The translations under genes were made by a program, and so were the position numbers. From positions 248,001 through 312,000 of the forward strand of contig NZ_VAWB01000002.1 of the NCBI RefSeq assembly GCF_006148925.1: a stretch of 64,000 bases of DNA, in the 5' to 3' direction. Every line of letters begins with the position of its first letter. The first letter of the stretch is position 1. This DNA is from Hyunsoonleella aestuarii (lineage in GTDB: Bacteria; Bacteroidota; Bacteroidia; Flavobacteriales; Flavobacteriaceae). Below the pieces are notes generated by a model that was not told where the DNA came from, searched no databases, and saw only the letters and a list, made by a program, of their open reading frames with translations. Of the stretch, positions 1-9,175 are shown piece after piece.

Positions 1-1
1 A

Positions 2-262
2 AAAACAAATGAACTCATTTATACACCATCTTATTACTACATCGGTCATTTTTCTAAGTTCATAAATCCAAAAGCAATTAGAGTTAGCACAACAACGAGC
101 AGAAGCACCCTTGAAAGCACCTCCTTTAAAAATACAGATGGCACTATTGTCACTGTAGTTATGAACAAAACAGACAGTAAAATTGTCTATAATCTGATAG
201 TAGGTAATAGTGAAATTTCATTAGAAATTGAACCTCACGCTATGCAATCGGTAATATATTAA
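2..262 (+). CDS. GH30-like glycoside hydrolase, C-terminal fragment
   Basis: This is the last 86 codons of a gene that starts before the window; the stop is TAA at 260-262. The visible start of the fragment, with YYYIGHFSKFI followed by P and R a few residues on, matches the end of the catalytic barrel in GH30 glucosylceramidase-type enzymes. The rest resembles the small C-terminal beta domain of that family (TVVMNKTD, then LEIEPHAMQSVIY). GH30 enzymes cleave beta-linked glucosides, xylosides or related glycans and are normally exported. The catalytic glutamates lie outside the window, so substrate and activity cannot be judged. The gene converges on the next one with a 45-bp gap. Confidence 0.65.
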   Translation, partial: KTNELIYTPSYYYIGHFSKFINPKAIRVSTTTSRSTLESTSFKNTDGTIVTVVMNKTDSKIVYNLIVGNSEISLEIEPHAMQSVIY

Positions 263-307
263 AGTATAAAAAAAGAAGATTTAAAATTAATAGTATTGTC
301 TTATTAT

Positions 308-1489
308 TTAATTAATCCTGTTACACATAACTATTAACTTCTTATCATCTAAAGTTGTTGTAAAAAACAAATACACGTCGCCGCCATCTTTAATCTTTGA
401 CTTTTTTCTGATTTGTTGAACGGTTTCAGGGAAATTACGAGTTGTAATATTGGCTTTTTTTATCCCCAATCGTTTTAATGATTTGTTGTTATAAACAATG
501 ACATCGTTTATTTGAAATCTTCTCCCAGGAAAGTCGATAAGATTATCGCTTGTGTATAAATGAGAATGTTTATGAAGTTTGTGAACTTGTAGATTTTGAG
601 AAACTATATTGAAACCACCACTTTTTAATAAAGCTGGATTAGGTTCATACAAGTAGAAGAGTGGTGCATGATAGGAGGCTATAGCTTCATTTTCTTCATG
701 TATTGAAAACTCAAAAGAATCCATTGAATCACTTTTTAAGTTAACAGTCTTTATGCTAACATGCTGCGAGTAACCTTTTTCTAAAACCCAAAGCAGTTCT
801 TTAACTTCATTATTTACAGAAACTACATGTATTTTTTTTACATGCTCCAACTCGTTAATTCCAATTGAAATATCTAATAAAGGTGAGGTTTTTATTAGAA
901 TATTGTTTGAGTATTCAAAAAGGGTGTCTAAATGTTCAGGAACATTAGGTAGGCAGTCTTTTAGAAAGAAAACTTTGCCTTTGCTATCATGTCTTCGTGA
1001 TGGGTCAATATAAATCCAATTAAAAGAATTTCCGTTTTGCTTTAAAAAATTCAAGCCATCATCACAGATAGTTTGAATATTAGTTACACCCCATTGTTCA
1101 TAGTTGTGCGTAACAATATCAGACAGTGATTGATTTATTTCACAATGTGTAACAGTTTCAAATTGTTTTGAAAAATAAAAACAATCAACCCCGAAACCTC
1201 CAGTTAAGTCGATAATAGATTTTCCAGAAACTAAATGCGATTTATACTTAGCTGTAATTTCAGATGAGGTTTGCTCTATGTTTAGCTTATTCGGGTAGTA
1301 AATATTAGCGCTTGAAAACCAAGTGGGTAGTTTTTTTTCACAGCGCTTTTTAGCTTCAATTTGTTCTACTATCGATTTTATGTCGACTTCAGGAAAAGGA
1401 CTTCCCTTCAAAATTAAAGTGTTTGCATCAGAATTTAAATTATTGTTTATAAATTCCTGAATGTCAATATTTAGAATCCTTTTATACAA
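308..1489 (-). CDS. THUMP-like domain class I SAM-dependent methyltransferase
   Basis: A 393-aa cytoplasmic protein with a Rossmann methyltransferase core. SAM motif I is DLTGGFGVD at residues 94-102, and the segment IYIDPSRR (159-166) is in the position of the catalytic/substrate motif. The C-terminal 80 residues (from about GRRFQINDV) resemble the THUMP-like ferredoxin fold found in this Bacteroidota family. A nucleic acid substrate is likely from family context, but the modified base is unknown. The gene lies 7 bp downstream of the AI-2E exporter gene, so the two may be cotranscribed. Confidence 0.75.
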   Translation of the reverse strand: MYKRILNIDIQEFINNNLNSDANTLILKGSPFPEVDIKSIVEQIEAKKRCEKKLPTWFSSANIYYPNKLNIEQTSSEITAKYKSHLVSGKSIIDLTGGFGVDCFYFSKQFETVTHCEINQSLSDIVTHNYEQWGVTNIQTICDDGLNFLKQNGNSFNWIYIDPSRRHDSKGKVFFLKDCLPNVPEHLDTLFEYSNNILIKTSPLLDISIGINELEHVKKIHVVSVNNEVKELLWVLEKGYSQHVSIKTVNLKSDSMDSFEFSIHEENEAIASYHAPLFYLYEPNPALLKSGGFNIVSQNLQVHKLHKHSHLYTSDNLIDFPGRRFQINDVIVYNNKSLKRLGIKKANITTRNFPETVQQIRKKSKIKDGGDVYLFFTTTLDDKKLIVMCNRIN

Positions 1490-1496
1490 ACTAAAA

Positions 1497-2585
1497 CTAT
1501 AAGCCTTGAGTGAGCTTTTTTACAATTTTATTTTCAGATAAAAACTCTTTTAAAATAACCTTTATGGCAGTATATGCGGGTACAGCAATTATTAATCCAA
1601 TGACGCCAAATAAGATGCCGGTTATTAAAATCACCAAAAATATTTCAAGAGGATGCGACTTAACACTTTTCGAAAATATAATGGGTTGACTTCCAAAATT
1701 ATCTACCAACTGTCCAATAATGAAAACAATAAAAACCCAAAAGGTTTTAGGTAAAATCACCTCACTAAAAGACAGGCCAAGATTACTGGTCATGGTAAGT
1801 GTAATCATTAAAATACTGCCAATTAAGGGACCAACGTAAGGAATTAAATTTAACAAGGCACATAAAAAGGCAATGACGATGGCATTTTCAACTCCAATAA
1901 TTAAAAGGCCTATCGTATAGATTATGAACAGAATAAAGATTTGAAAAATAAGACCTACAAAATACCTAGATAACAAGTCCTTTATTTTATTAGATGAGTT
2001 TTTCCAACGAGACTCTTTGTTGTCCGGTATAAAAGTGAGCAAACCATTTTCAAATAGTCTGCTGTCTTTTAAAAAGAAAAAAGAAATAAACAACACAGAA
2101 AACAGGCCTATACTAAAGCTTCCTAAGCCGCTTATAACTGAATTTAAAAAATCAGGAATGAGTCCATAATCAATTTTAGAAAGCAGATTAGATTCCTTTA
2201 AAGACTGCTCTACATCAATTTGATGCAAATCGAAATAAGCTATAATTTCACTGTATAAATTCTCAAGATTGCGTTGTAATTCGTCAATGTTTAATAACGA
2301 TAAATTTTGACCTTGTTTTATAATTAACGGAATAAACAAACCAACTAAACCAATAAAAATACCAAGCAAAAGAACCATGGTTACGATAACAGCAATGGTA
2401 TTCTTAAATTTTAACTTTCGCTCTAAAAACAATACAATAGGTCGCCCTATTAACGAAATAACCGCAGCTATGGCTATATATCCTATAACAGATTGAATTT
2501 GATATAGAAAATATAAAATCAAGGCTGTTCCTAGAATAATGGCGACTGCTCTTAAAATGCCGTTGGAAATGGTATTAGAATTCAA
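1497..2585 (-). CDS. AI-2E family transporter
   Basis: A 362-aa polytopic inner-membrane protein with about eight hydrophobic segments: two near the N-terminus (about 10-75), a long soluble stretch around 90-140, then helices to about residue 345. This layout and the segment LNLIPYVGPLIGSIL are typical of the AI-2E exporter family (PF01594). Family members export autoinducer-2, act as Na+/H+ antiporters, or have unknown cargo, so the substrate should not be inferred from the name. A perfect TAnnTTTG box on the minus strand (complement of 2642-2649) lies 57 bp upstream and could give it its own promoter. Confidence 0.85.
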   Translation of the reverse strand: MNSNTISNGILRAVAIILGTALILYFLYQIQSVIGYIAIAAVISLIGRPIVLFLERKLKFKNTIAVIVTMVLLLGIFIGLVGLFIPLIIKQGQNLSLLNIDELQRNLENLYSEIIAYFDLHQIDVEQSLKESNLLSKIDYGLIPDFLNSVISGLGSFSIGLFSVLFISFFFLKDSRLFENGLLTFIPDNKESRWKNSSNKIKDLLSRYFVGLIFQIFILFIIYTIGLLIIGVENAIVIAFLCALLNLIPYVGPLIGSILMITLTMTSNLGLSFSEVILPKTFWVFIVFIIGQLVDNFGSQPIIFSKSVKSHPLEIFLVILITGILFGVIGLIIAVPAYTAIKVILKEFLSENKIVKKLTQGL

Positions 2586-2650
2586 GTTTTGCGGTTTTAA
2601 GAGTAAATCTAGTCATTTCAAGTTTCATTTAAAAGTTTAAACAAAATTAA

Positions 2651-3079
2651 TCAACCTTCAATCACATCTTTGTAATCTTCAAAAAATGATTCAAATAAGC
2701 TCATGTTCTCATTGAAGAATTCCATGACCTGCCGCCATGTTTGTTTGTTATGTATCGATACCTTTTCTTCTAATGGCACATAAATTCTAGATATTTCCTT
2801 GTGGTTTTCAAGTAGGTACGATTCATCAAAAATAGCCTCGGGAAGAAAGTCGTCCAAGAGAATCGATTTTAAAGACAATAGCTTCTCCCAGCGTTTAATA
2901 CGGTATTCGAGATCATCTTCGAGATCTAAAGCAACTAAAGCTTTTTTATTATCAAAATGAAATTTAAAGCTTAATCCTTTTAACTTGGTATTGTAAAGAA
3001 TCCACTTTTTGGGAAATGACTTTCTAAAGCTTGTCCAAAACTCTTGCCTTAGTAATCGAGATTCTTCTTTTGAGAACAT
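2651..3079 (-). CDS. DUF4268 domain-containing protein
   Basis: A 142-aa soluble protein with no signal peptide. The N-terminal pattern (SRLLRQEFWTSF, then PKKWILYNTK) and the alternating acidic/basic strand segment around residue 40-55 match DUF4268, a small domain common in Bacteroidota and distantly related to restriction-endonuclease-like folds. No catalytic residues can be assigned with confidence. It sits between the ZIP transporter and the AI-2E gene on the same strand, with gaps of 46 and 65 bp. Its function is unknown. Confidence 0.7.
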   Translation of the reverse strand: MFSKEESRLLRQEFWTSFRKSFPKKWILYNTKLKGLSFKFHFDNKKALVALDLEDDLEYRIKRWEKLLSLKSILLDDFLPEAIFDESYLLENHKEISRIYVPLEEKVSIHNKQTWRQVMEFFNENMSLFESFFEDYKDVIEG

Positions 3080-3125
3080 GTAAAATAATCAGTTTTAATT
3101 ATTCCAGTTTTAGAAGGAATGAAAG

Positions 3126-3800
3126 CTAAACAAAATAAGCAATACCAACACCCAGAATTATGGCGATAAACTTAGAAAGGTTGAACTTGTGTCCTTCGCC
3201 ACTTTCAAATAAAATAGTGGTAGCAATATGAAAAAAGATACCTATAACAATGGAATTAATACTGTGCGCTAATTGAAGACCTAAGTCTACCGTATTAGAA
3301 ATATAAGTTCCTAGCGGTGTCATTACTGCAAAAACCACTAAAAAGCCAATGATTTGTGTTTTGCTAAATTTCGATTGAAACAAAAATAAACTTAGAATAG
3401 TTGCAATAGGAATTTTATGAACCAAAACACCATAAACCATATCATTGTGCTGATTTATTGGAAATCCCTCTAAGAAACTATGAATACACAAGCTTATAAA
3501 TAACAACCAAGGAAATATGTTCGATTCTTTATGGATGTGAACATGACCATGTTCGGCACCTTTGGAGAATAACTCCAAAACAATTTGGAGCAATATCCCG
3601 CACATAATAAACAGTCCTGTAAGCTTAGTTTCTAAGTGAGAATATACTTCTGGCAACAGTTCAAAAAGAGTTAGTGCTAATAAAAAAGCACCACTAAAAG
3701 ACAGTAGGAGTTTTGTGTTCCAGCTCGTTTTATTTTTGGTGAATTTGGCAATTATTATCCCAATAATAACGGCGTAAACAGGAAAAAGATATTTATTCAT
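3126..3800 (-). CDS. ZIP family metal transporter
   Basis: A 224-aa membrane protein with seven to eight hydrophobic helices. It carries the ZIP metal-path motifs: HSFLEG in the fourth helix and HKIP in the fifth, which in ZIP transporters coordinate divalent metal in the channel. A His-rich cytoplasmic loop (HGHVHIH, near residue 85) lies between helices three and four, as usual for the family. It most likely moves Zn2+ or another divalent cation into the cytoplasm. It is the middle gene of a co-directional run; the methyltransferase upstream ends 20 bp before it. Confidence 0.85.
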   Translation of the reverse strand: MNKYLFPVYAVIIGIIIAKFTKNKTSWNTKLLLSFSGAFLLALTLFELLPEVYSHLETKLTGLFIMCGILLQIVLELFSKGAEHGHVHIHKESNIFPWLLFISLCIHSFLEGFPINQHNDMVYGVLVHKIPIATILSLFLFQSKFSKTQIIGFLVVFAVMTPLGTYISNTVDLGLQLAHSINSIVIGIFFHIATTILFESGEGHKFNLSKFIAIILGVGIAYFV

Positions 3801-3820
3801 TCAAAAATATTAATCAAATA

Positions 3821-4552
3821 TTATTTAAAAACCATCACTAGTCTTTCAGAGGTTTTTGGGTTAAACTTATTTAATTTATAATCACCAAAAACGTCTAGCA
3901 AATGTACATCGGCTTTTTCAAAAAGGGTCTCAAAATCTTTCAAAGTAAACCCTCTAACACGTTCTTCAAAGGTAAAGTCATCACCCATGGCATTAAATCT
4001 TATATGCTTTACAATAAAATCCTCCTCAACATAACGTTTTAAATGAAAATCAATACCATCAACAGTCTTTGTTTCCTCTGGTACTAAAGTATCAATCACA
4101 AACTCACTATTCATAAAATCTATAACAGCAAATCCAGAAGCGTTTAAATTAGTCTTAATGGCTTTAATCGTGTTTAGGTTGTCCTCATCCTTATCGAAAT
4201 ACCCAAAGCTTGTAAATAAGTTAAAAACGGCATCAAAAGTTTTATGATATGGTTTACTCATATCATGCACTTCAAAACGCAGTCGGTGGTTTTCAAACTG
4301 TTTTGCAAATTTAATACTGTTCGCACTCAAGTCTAAACCCGTAACCTCGTAGCCAATTTTATTTAAATACCGCGCATGTCGTCCTTTTCCACAAGCCAAA
4401 TCTAAAATGCTGCCACCCTCAGGGATATTCAAATAATTTGTAAGCGTATCCATAAAGGCATGCGCCTCAGTATCGTCTCTATCCTTATATAAAATATGAT
4501 AAAATGGTGTGTCAAACCAAGAGGTAAACCATTTTGTGGTGTCTGTACTCAT
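3821..4552 (-). CDS. class I SAM-dependent methyltransferase
   Basis: A 243-aa soluble methyltransferase. SAM motif I is ILDLACGKGRHA (about residues 49-60), followed by the acidic strand-2 residue in GLDLS and by VFNLFTSFGYF where the product-binding motif IV lies. The arrangement is that of the Methyltransf_25 group, which mostly act on small molecules. Nothing in the sequence or neighbourhood fixes the substrate. The upstream side is the intergenic repeat at 4571-4645. Confidence 0.75.
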   Translation of the reverse strand: MSTDTTKWFTSWFDTPFYHILYKDRDDTEAHAFMDTLTNYLNIPEGGSILDLACGKGRHARYLNKIGYEVTGLDLSANSIKFAKQFENHRLRFEVHDMSKPYHKTFDAVFNLFTSFGYFDKDEDNLNTIKAIKTNLNASGFAVIDFMNSEFVIDTLVPEETKTVDGIDFHLKRYVEEDFIVKHIRFNAMGDDFTFEERVRGFTLKDFETLFEKADVHLLDVFGDYKLNKFNPKTSERLVMVFK

Positions 4553-4570
4553 ATGTTTTTATGGTGGTTC

Positions 4571-4645
4571 CCACGCTTTGGCGTGGTCGGGCTTTTCGCT
4601 ATATCTTTTTTTCGAACCTCAAAAAAGGATGCCGCTACAATCCCT
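4571..4645. repeat. REP-like palindromic intergenic repeat
   Basis: A perfect inverted repeat (CCACGC 4571-4576, loop TTTG, GCGTGG 4581-4586) is followed by GGGCTTTTCGCTATATC and then a T-run and A-run pair that can fold imperfectly (about 4603-4612 against 4621-4630), ending in GGATGCCGCTACAATCCC. From memory, this order of elements resembles a dispersed repeat in many Flavobacteriaceae intergenic regions. It lies between two divergently transcribed genes. Only one copy is in this window, so dispersion in this genome is not shown here. Confidence 0.55.
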
Positions 4646-4689
4646 AACCTAATTGTCAATAAACTTTAACGTTTGCCGCAAAATTACGT

Positions 4690-4697
4690 TATTTTTG
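4690..4697 (+). promoter_or_regulatory. Bacteroidota -7 promoter box
   Basis: TATTTTTG matches the TAnnTTTG consensus of the Bacteroidota housekeeping promoter and lies 20 bp before the ATG at 4718. No good TTTG -33 box is found at the usual 19-21 bp spacing, so this is a partial match. Confidence 0.5.
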
Positions 4698-4717
4698 CAA
4701 GGTATTAGACGAAAAAA

Positions 4718-5875
4718 ATGGAAGAAAATTTCAAGATGGTGGCCAAAACTTTATTTGGCTTTGAAGACTTATTAGAAAACGAACTTTTACAATTAGGCGC
4801 TCAAGACATAAAAAAAGGTGTTCGAAATGTATCTTTCGTTGGCGATAAAGGATTTATGTACAAGGCCAACTTGGGCTTGCGTACCGCCATTAAAATTTTA
4901 AAACCCATCCATTCTTTCAGAGTAAGTAGCGAAAAGGATTTATACGATAAAATCTACAAAATGGATTGGGAAAATCACCTGAAACCTACAGGGAGTTTGG
5001 CAATAGATGCCACCATCCATTCCGATTTGTTTTCACATTCCCTTTACATTGCCCAAAAAACGAAGGATGCCATTGTCGATAAGTTTAGAGACACAGTTGG
5101 GCAGCGCCCTAATGTGGATTTAAAATTTCCAGACCTTAAGATAAACGTCCATATCGATAGACGCCAATGTACTATTTCGTTAGATTCTTCGGGAGATTCC
5201 TTACATAAACGCGGCTATAAAACGGCTACCAATATTGCGCCTATAAACGAAGTGTTGGCAGCAGGTTTGGTAATGTTATCGGGTTGGGACGGACAATCCG
5301 ATTTTATGGACCCCATGTGTGGTTCTGGCACCATGCTTATAGAAGCTGCTATGATTGCTTGTAATATTCCACCAAATTTGATGCGTAAGGAGTTTGCATT
5401 CGAGCGCTGGCAAGATTGGGATGTTGATTTATTTGAAAAAATAGAAGAATCGCTTCTTAAAAAAACACGCGATTTTCATTATAAAATTACAGGGTACGAT
5501 AAAGCACCAAGCGCCGTAAACAAAGCAAAAGAAAATGTAAAGCACGCACAGTTGGACGATTTTATACATGTGCAACACGAAGATTTCTTTAAAACCCAAA
5601 AAGGAGGCGAACAAAAACTGCACATGGTGTTTAACCCGCCTTATGGTGAACGTTTAAATATCGATATGCAAGAGTTTTACAAAAGCATAGGCGATACCTT
5701 AAAACAAAACTACCCAGGTACCGATGCTTGGTTTATAACTTCAAATCTAGATGCATTAAAGCATGTTGGGTTGCGCCCTTCTCGTAAAATACAATTATTT
5801 AATGCCAAGTTAGAAGCGCGTTTGGTTAAATATGTGATGTATGAGGGGAGTAAGAAGGGGAAGTATATGAAGTAG
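4718..5875 (+). CDS. THUMP domain 23S rRNA (guanine-N2)-methyltransferase, RlmL-N/TrmN type
   Basis: A 385-aa protein with an N-terminal ferredoxin-like/THUMP region (about residues 5-160) and a C-terminal Rossmann methyltransferase (about 165-380). Motif I is DPMCGSGTMLIEA near residue 198 and the catalytic motif is NPPYGE near 306. NPPY in this fold indicates methylation of an exocyclic amino group, usually guanine N2. The layout equals the N-terminal half of E. coli RlmL (m2G2445 of 23S rRNA). Assignment to rRNA rather than tRNA is by similarity of architecture only. Confidence 0.85.
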   Translation: MEENFKMVAKTLFGFEDLLENELLQLGAQDIKKGVRNVSFVGDKGFMYKANLGLRTAIKILKPIHSFRVSSEKDLYDKIYKMDWENHLKPTGSLAIDATIHSDLFSHSLYIAQKTKDAIVDKFRDTVGQRPNVDLKFPDLKINVHIDRRQCTISLDSSGDSLHKRGYKTATNIAPINEVLAAGLVMLSGWDGQSDFMDPMCGSGTMLIEAAMIACNIPPNLMRKEFAFERWQDWDVDLFEKIEESLLKKTRDFHYKITGYDKAPSAVNKAKENVKHAQLDDFIHVQHEDFFKTQKGGEQKLHMVFNPPYGERLNIDMQEFYKSIGDTLKQNYPGTDAWFITSNLDALKHVGLRPSRKIQLFNAKLEARLVKYVMYEGSKKGKYMK

Positions 5876-5902
5876 GATTTTTGGGGATTGGCTTGTCTTT
5901 AA

Positions 5903-5933
5903 TGATATACGTCAGTTTTAATGACTTATATCA
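5903..5933. promoter_or_regulatory. tandem TGA-N6-TCA sites forming a 12-bp inverted repeat
   Basis: TGATATACGTCA (5903-5914) and TGACTTATATCA (5922-5933) are each TGA-N6-TCA half-palindromes. They are also near-perfect reverse complements of each other (11 of 12), separated by 7 bp. TGA-N6-TCA resembles operators of Crp/Fnr-family regulators. The pair lies 28 bp after the THUMP gene and 165 bp before the DMT transporter gene. The regulator is unknown. Confidence 0.4.
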
Positions 5934-6097
5934 GTCGATAAGCGAAGTTCTCTTTTAAAATGCATAAAAACAGTTTGCACTTGTAAGTAATTATAAACAA
6001 TTTGCATTTCAATATAGTAACAAGAAATAACTCTTGAACATCGTAATAGTTAGTTTTAAAGTATTCCATCCAAATACAACAAGGCTATATTCGTTTC

Positions 6098-6994
6098 ATG
6101 CAAAACTCTAAAACATTTATTTATGGTGTGCTTTTAGGTATTTTAGGAATTGTACTATTTTCTTCAAAAGCGGTTATGGTTAAACTGGTTTATAAGTATA
6201 ACATAGATGCTATAAGTGTACTGCTATTGCGTATGCTGTTTTCCTTTCCTTTCTATATCGGCGTTTTAATATATCAAAGTAAGCGCGATACCGTAATTCA
6301 AGTCACAAAAAAAGACTATTTGTGGGTTGTGCTTTTTGGTATCGTTGGTTATTATTTGGCAAGCTATTTTGATTTTATGGGGCTCATTTATATTAAGGCA
6401 AGTTTAGAGCGTATTATTTTATTTGTGTATCCTACCATAGTACTCGTTTTAAATAAAGTCTTTTTTAAGAAGAGCATAAGTTTTCTGCAATGCGCTGCTA
6501 TATTATTAACCTATTTGGGAATTGTATTTGCCTTTTGGGATGAGGTTGCTATTTCCGGTTTCGAGACTTACATTGGTGGTGCTTTTATTTTGTTGAGCGC
6601 CATAACGTACGCCTCTTATCTGGTTGGAAGTGGCTGGTTAATACCAAAATTTGGTGTTGTAAAATTTACGACGTATGCTATGTTGGTGTCTTGTCTCTGT
6701 GTTTTTATACATTACGGATTTGCAACACAAACGAGTCTTTATGGATATCCGTGGCAAGTGTATTTTATTGGTTTTTTAATTGCAATTGTGGCCACCGTTA
6801 TTCCATCGTATTTGGTGTCGCTTTCTATCAAAATGATTGACTCATCTAACTTTGCCATTATTGCGGGCATCGGGCCGATATCTACCATTATTCTTGCTGC
6901 CATATTTTTAGGTGAAATATTAACGTTGATGCAGCTTTTTGGAGCTTTATTGGTAATCGTTGGGATTCTTTTTGTGTCTGTTAAAAAAAAGTAG
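6098..6994 (+). CDS. DMT family (EamA) transporter
   Basis: A 298-aa inner-membrane protein with ten predicted helices arranged as two EamA repeats (about residues 8-146 and 158-296). Segment endings such as LGIVFAFW and the last helix GALLVIVGILFVSVKKK are typical of the drug/metabolite transporter superfamily. Substrates in this family range from amino acids to nucleotide sugars and cannot be read from the sequence. A 222-bp spacer with the TGA-N6-TCA sites precedes it. Confidence 0.85.
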   Translation: MQNSKTFIYGVLLGILGIVLFSSKAVMVKLVYKYNIDAISVLLLRMLFSFPFYIGVLIYQSKRDTVIQVTKKDYLWVVLFGIVGYYLASYFDFMGLIYIKASLERIILFVYPTIVLVLNKVFFKKSISFLQCAAILLTYLGIVFAFWDEVAISGFETYIGGAFILLSAITYASYLVGSGWLIPKFGVVKFTTYAMLVSCLCVFIHYGFATQTSLYGYPWQVYFIGFLIAIVATVIPSYLVSLSIKMIDSSNFAIIAGIGPISTIILAAIFLGEILTLMQLFGALLVIVGILFVSVKKK

Positions 6995-7119
6995 AAAAGG
7001 CGACTAAATGTTCTCAACATTATTGTACTTTTATTGTTAATTACTTTGTTTAGGAGCTATTTCATTTTTTCCATTGAAATACTATATTAGCGTTCTATCA
7101 CAAATTTTTACGAGTTTCT

Positions 7120-8976
7120 ATGGCTGTACAATCTAATTATACCGAAGATAATATACGTTCACTTGACTGGAAGGAGCATATTCGTATGCGTCCAGGAATG
7201 TATATTGGAAAACTCGGTGATGGGTCGTCGCCAGATGATGGTATTTATATACTGCTAAAAGAAGTTTTAGACAACTCCATAGACGAGTACGTAATGGGAG
7301 CTGGCAAAACCATTGAAATCTCTATTCAAGGCACTAAAGTAACGGTACGTGATTATGGTCGTGGTATTCCCTTAGGGAAAGTGGTCGATGTTGTTTCTAA
7401 AATGAATACGGGTGGTAAGTACGACTCTAAAGCCTTTAAGAAATCGGTTGGTTTAAATGGGGTTGGCACTAAAGCTGTAAACGCATTGTCGTCTTATTTT
7501 AGAGTAGAATCTACGCGAGACAGTAAAAGTGCCTCCGCAGAGTTTGAACAAGGTAATCTAACCAATCAAGATTTATTAGAAGACACATCGCGCCGAAAAG
7601 GAACTAAGGTATCTTTTATTCCAGATAACATCATTTTCAAGAATTATAAGTTTAGAAGTGAGTATATCGTAAAAATGCTTAAAAATTATGTGTACTTAAA
7701 TCCTGGATTAACCATTGTTTTTAATGGTGAAAAATATTTTAGCGAAAATGGATTAAAGGATTTGTTAAGTGAAAATATTGGAGAAGGCGATCGATTATAT
7801 CCCATAATTCATCTAAGAGGCGATGATATTGAAATTGCTTTAACACACAGTAAAACGCAATACAGTGAAGAATATCATTCTTTCGTAAATGGACAAAACA
7901 CAACTCAGGGAGGTACGCATTTAAATGCTTTTAGAGAAGCATTGGTAAAAACCATTCGTGAGTTCTATGGTAAAAATTATGATGCTTCAGATGTTAGAAA
8001 ATCGGTAGTAAGTGCCATCGCTATAAAAGTTATGGAACCTGTATTTGAAAGCCAAACTAAGACGAAACTTGGTTCTACAGATATGGGCGGTGATTTACCA
8101 ACGGTTCGCACATATATTAATGATTTTGTAAAACGAAACTTCGATAATTTTTTACATAAAAACCCAGATACTGCCGAAAAAATACAACGCAAAATTTTAC
8201 AAGCGGAGCGGGAGCGTAAGGAGTTGTCAGGCATTAGAAAATTAGCAAAGGATAGAGCGAAAAAGGCTAGTCTTCATAATAAGAAATTAAGGGATTGTCG
8301 TGTTCATTTTGGAGATACTAAAAATGAAAGAAATCTAGAAACTACGTTGTTTATTACAGAGGGAGATTCGGCTTCAGGAAGTATCACAAAATCTAGAGAT
8401 GTTAATACCCAAGCGGTTTTTAGCCTAAAGGGAAAACCTTTAAACTGTTATGGACTAAGTAAAAAAATAGTTTACGAGAACGAAGAGTTTAATCTTTTGC
8501 AAGCTGCGTTAAATATTGAGGAATCATTAGAGGATTTGCGATATAATAACGTTGTCATAGCAACCGATGCTGATGTTGATGGTATGCATATTAGGTTGTT
8601 ACTAATAACGTTCTTCCTTCAGTTTTTTCCTGAGGTTATTAAAGAAGGACATTTATATATTTTACAAACCCCACTTTTTAGAGTTCGAAATAAAAAAGAA
8701 ACTATTTATTGTTATTCCGAACAGGAGCGCATTAATGCCATTGAAAAACTAAAACCAAAGCCTGAAATAACACGTTTTAAAGGACTTGGTGAAATTTCAC
8801 CAGACGAGTTTAAACATTTTATTGGTGATGATATTCGCTTAGACCCAATTATGCTTGACGATAACATGTCCATAGAAGAGCTATTAGCATTTTATATGGG
8901 GAAAAATACACCATCACGACAAGAATTTATTATTGATAACCTTAAAGTGGAATTAGATTTAATAGAAGAAAACTAA
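7120..8976 (+). CDS. parE: DNA topoisomerase IV subunit B
   Basis: A 618-aa type IIA topoisomerase ATPase subunit. The GHKL ATPase motifs are present: [10 protein letters not shown] (the Mg-binding Asn), DYGRGIP, and [14 protein letters not shown]. The TOPRIM domain follows, with EGDSASG near residue 413 and DADVDG near 483. The length and the partner parC, two short genes downstream, identify it as topoisomerase IV rather than gyrase. Together the subunits decatenate replicated chromosomes. The ATG at 7120 gives the usual start of the family, about 12 residues before the conserved [14 protein letters not shown]. Confidence 0.93.
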   Translation: MAVQSNYTEDNIRSLDWKEHIRMRPGMYIGKLGDGSSPDDGIYILLKEVLDNSIDEYVMGAGKTIEISIQGTKVTVRDYGRGIPLGKVVDVVSKMNTGGKYDSKAFKKSVGLNGVGTKAVNALSSYFRVESTRDSKSASAEFEQGNLTNQDLLEDTSRRKGTKVSFIPDNIIFKNYKFRSEYIVKMLKNYVYLNPGLTIVFNGEKYFSENGLKDLLSENIGEGDRLYPIIHLRGDDIEIALTHSKTQYSEEYHSFVNGQNTTQGGTHLNAFREALVKTIREFYGKNYDASDVRKSVVSAIAIKVMEPVFESQTKTKLGSTDMGGDLPTVRTYINDFVKRNFDNFLHKNPDTAEKIQRKILQAERERKELSGIRKLAKDRAKKASLHNKKLRDCRVHFGDTKNERNLETTLFITEGDSASGSITKSRDVNTQAVFSLKGKPLNCYGLSKKIVYENEEFNLLQAALNIEESLEDLRYNNVVIATDADVDGMHIRLLLITFFLQFFPEVIKEGHLYILQTPLFRVRNKKETIYCYSEQERINAIEKLKPKPEITRFKGLGEISPDEFKHFIGDDIRLDPIMLDDNMSIEELLAFYMGKNTPSRQEFIIDNLKVELDLIEEN

Positions 8977-8989
8977 AACTAAACTAGAT

Positions 8990-9127
8990 ATGTTGTATAA
9001 TAAAAACAAAAAAGAACCAAAAAAGAGATCTTACGACTATTTACACAAACACGATGTTACTTCCAATGCAAAGAAGCGTCGAAAAACTGGAAGAGTCATG
9101 CTTAATGGAAAACCAAAACAACAGTAA
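8990..9127 (+). CDS. small basic hypothetical protein (45 aa)
   Basis: An ATG-started frame of 45 codons lies 13 bp after parE and on the same strand, inside what looks like a parE-parC operon. The product is very basic, with lysine/arginine clusters (NKNKKEPKKRS and NAKKRRKTGR) and a histidine pair in YLHKHD. Such composition suggests a nucleic-acid or ribosome-associated peptide, but no family was recognised. Position in the operon and codon choice like the neighbours favour a real gene; there is no clear ribosome binding site. Confidence 0.5.
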   Translation: MLYNKNKKEPKKRSYDYLHKHDVTSNAKKRRKTGRVMLNGKPKQQ

Positions 9128-9175
9128 AATTATAACATCACATATTAAAACCGAAGCTTTAACAAGAAAGAATCT

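Noticed and set aside
3802-3809. TATTTTTG on the minus strand one base before the ZIP transporter ATG
   Set aside because: It is almost next to the start codon, has no -33 partner, and lies in a tight co-directional gap.
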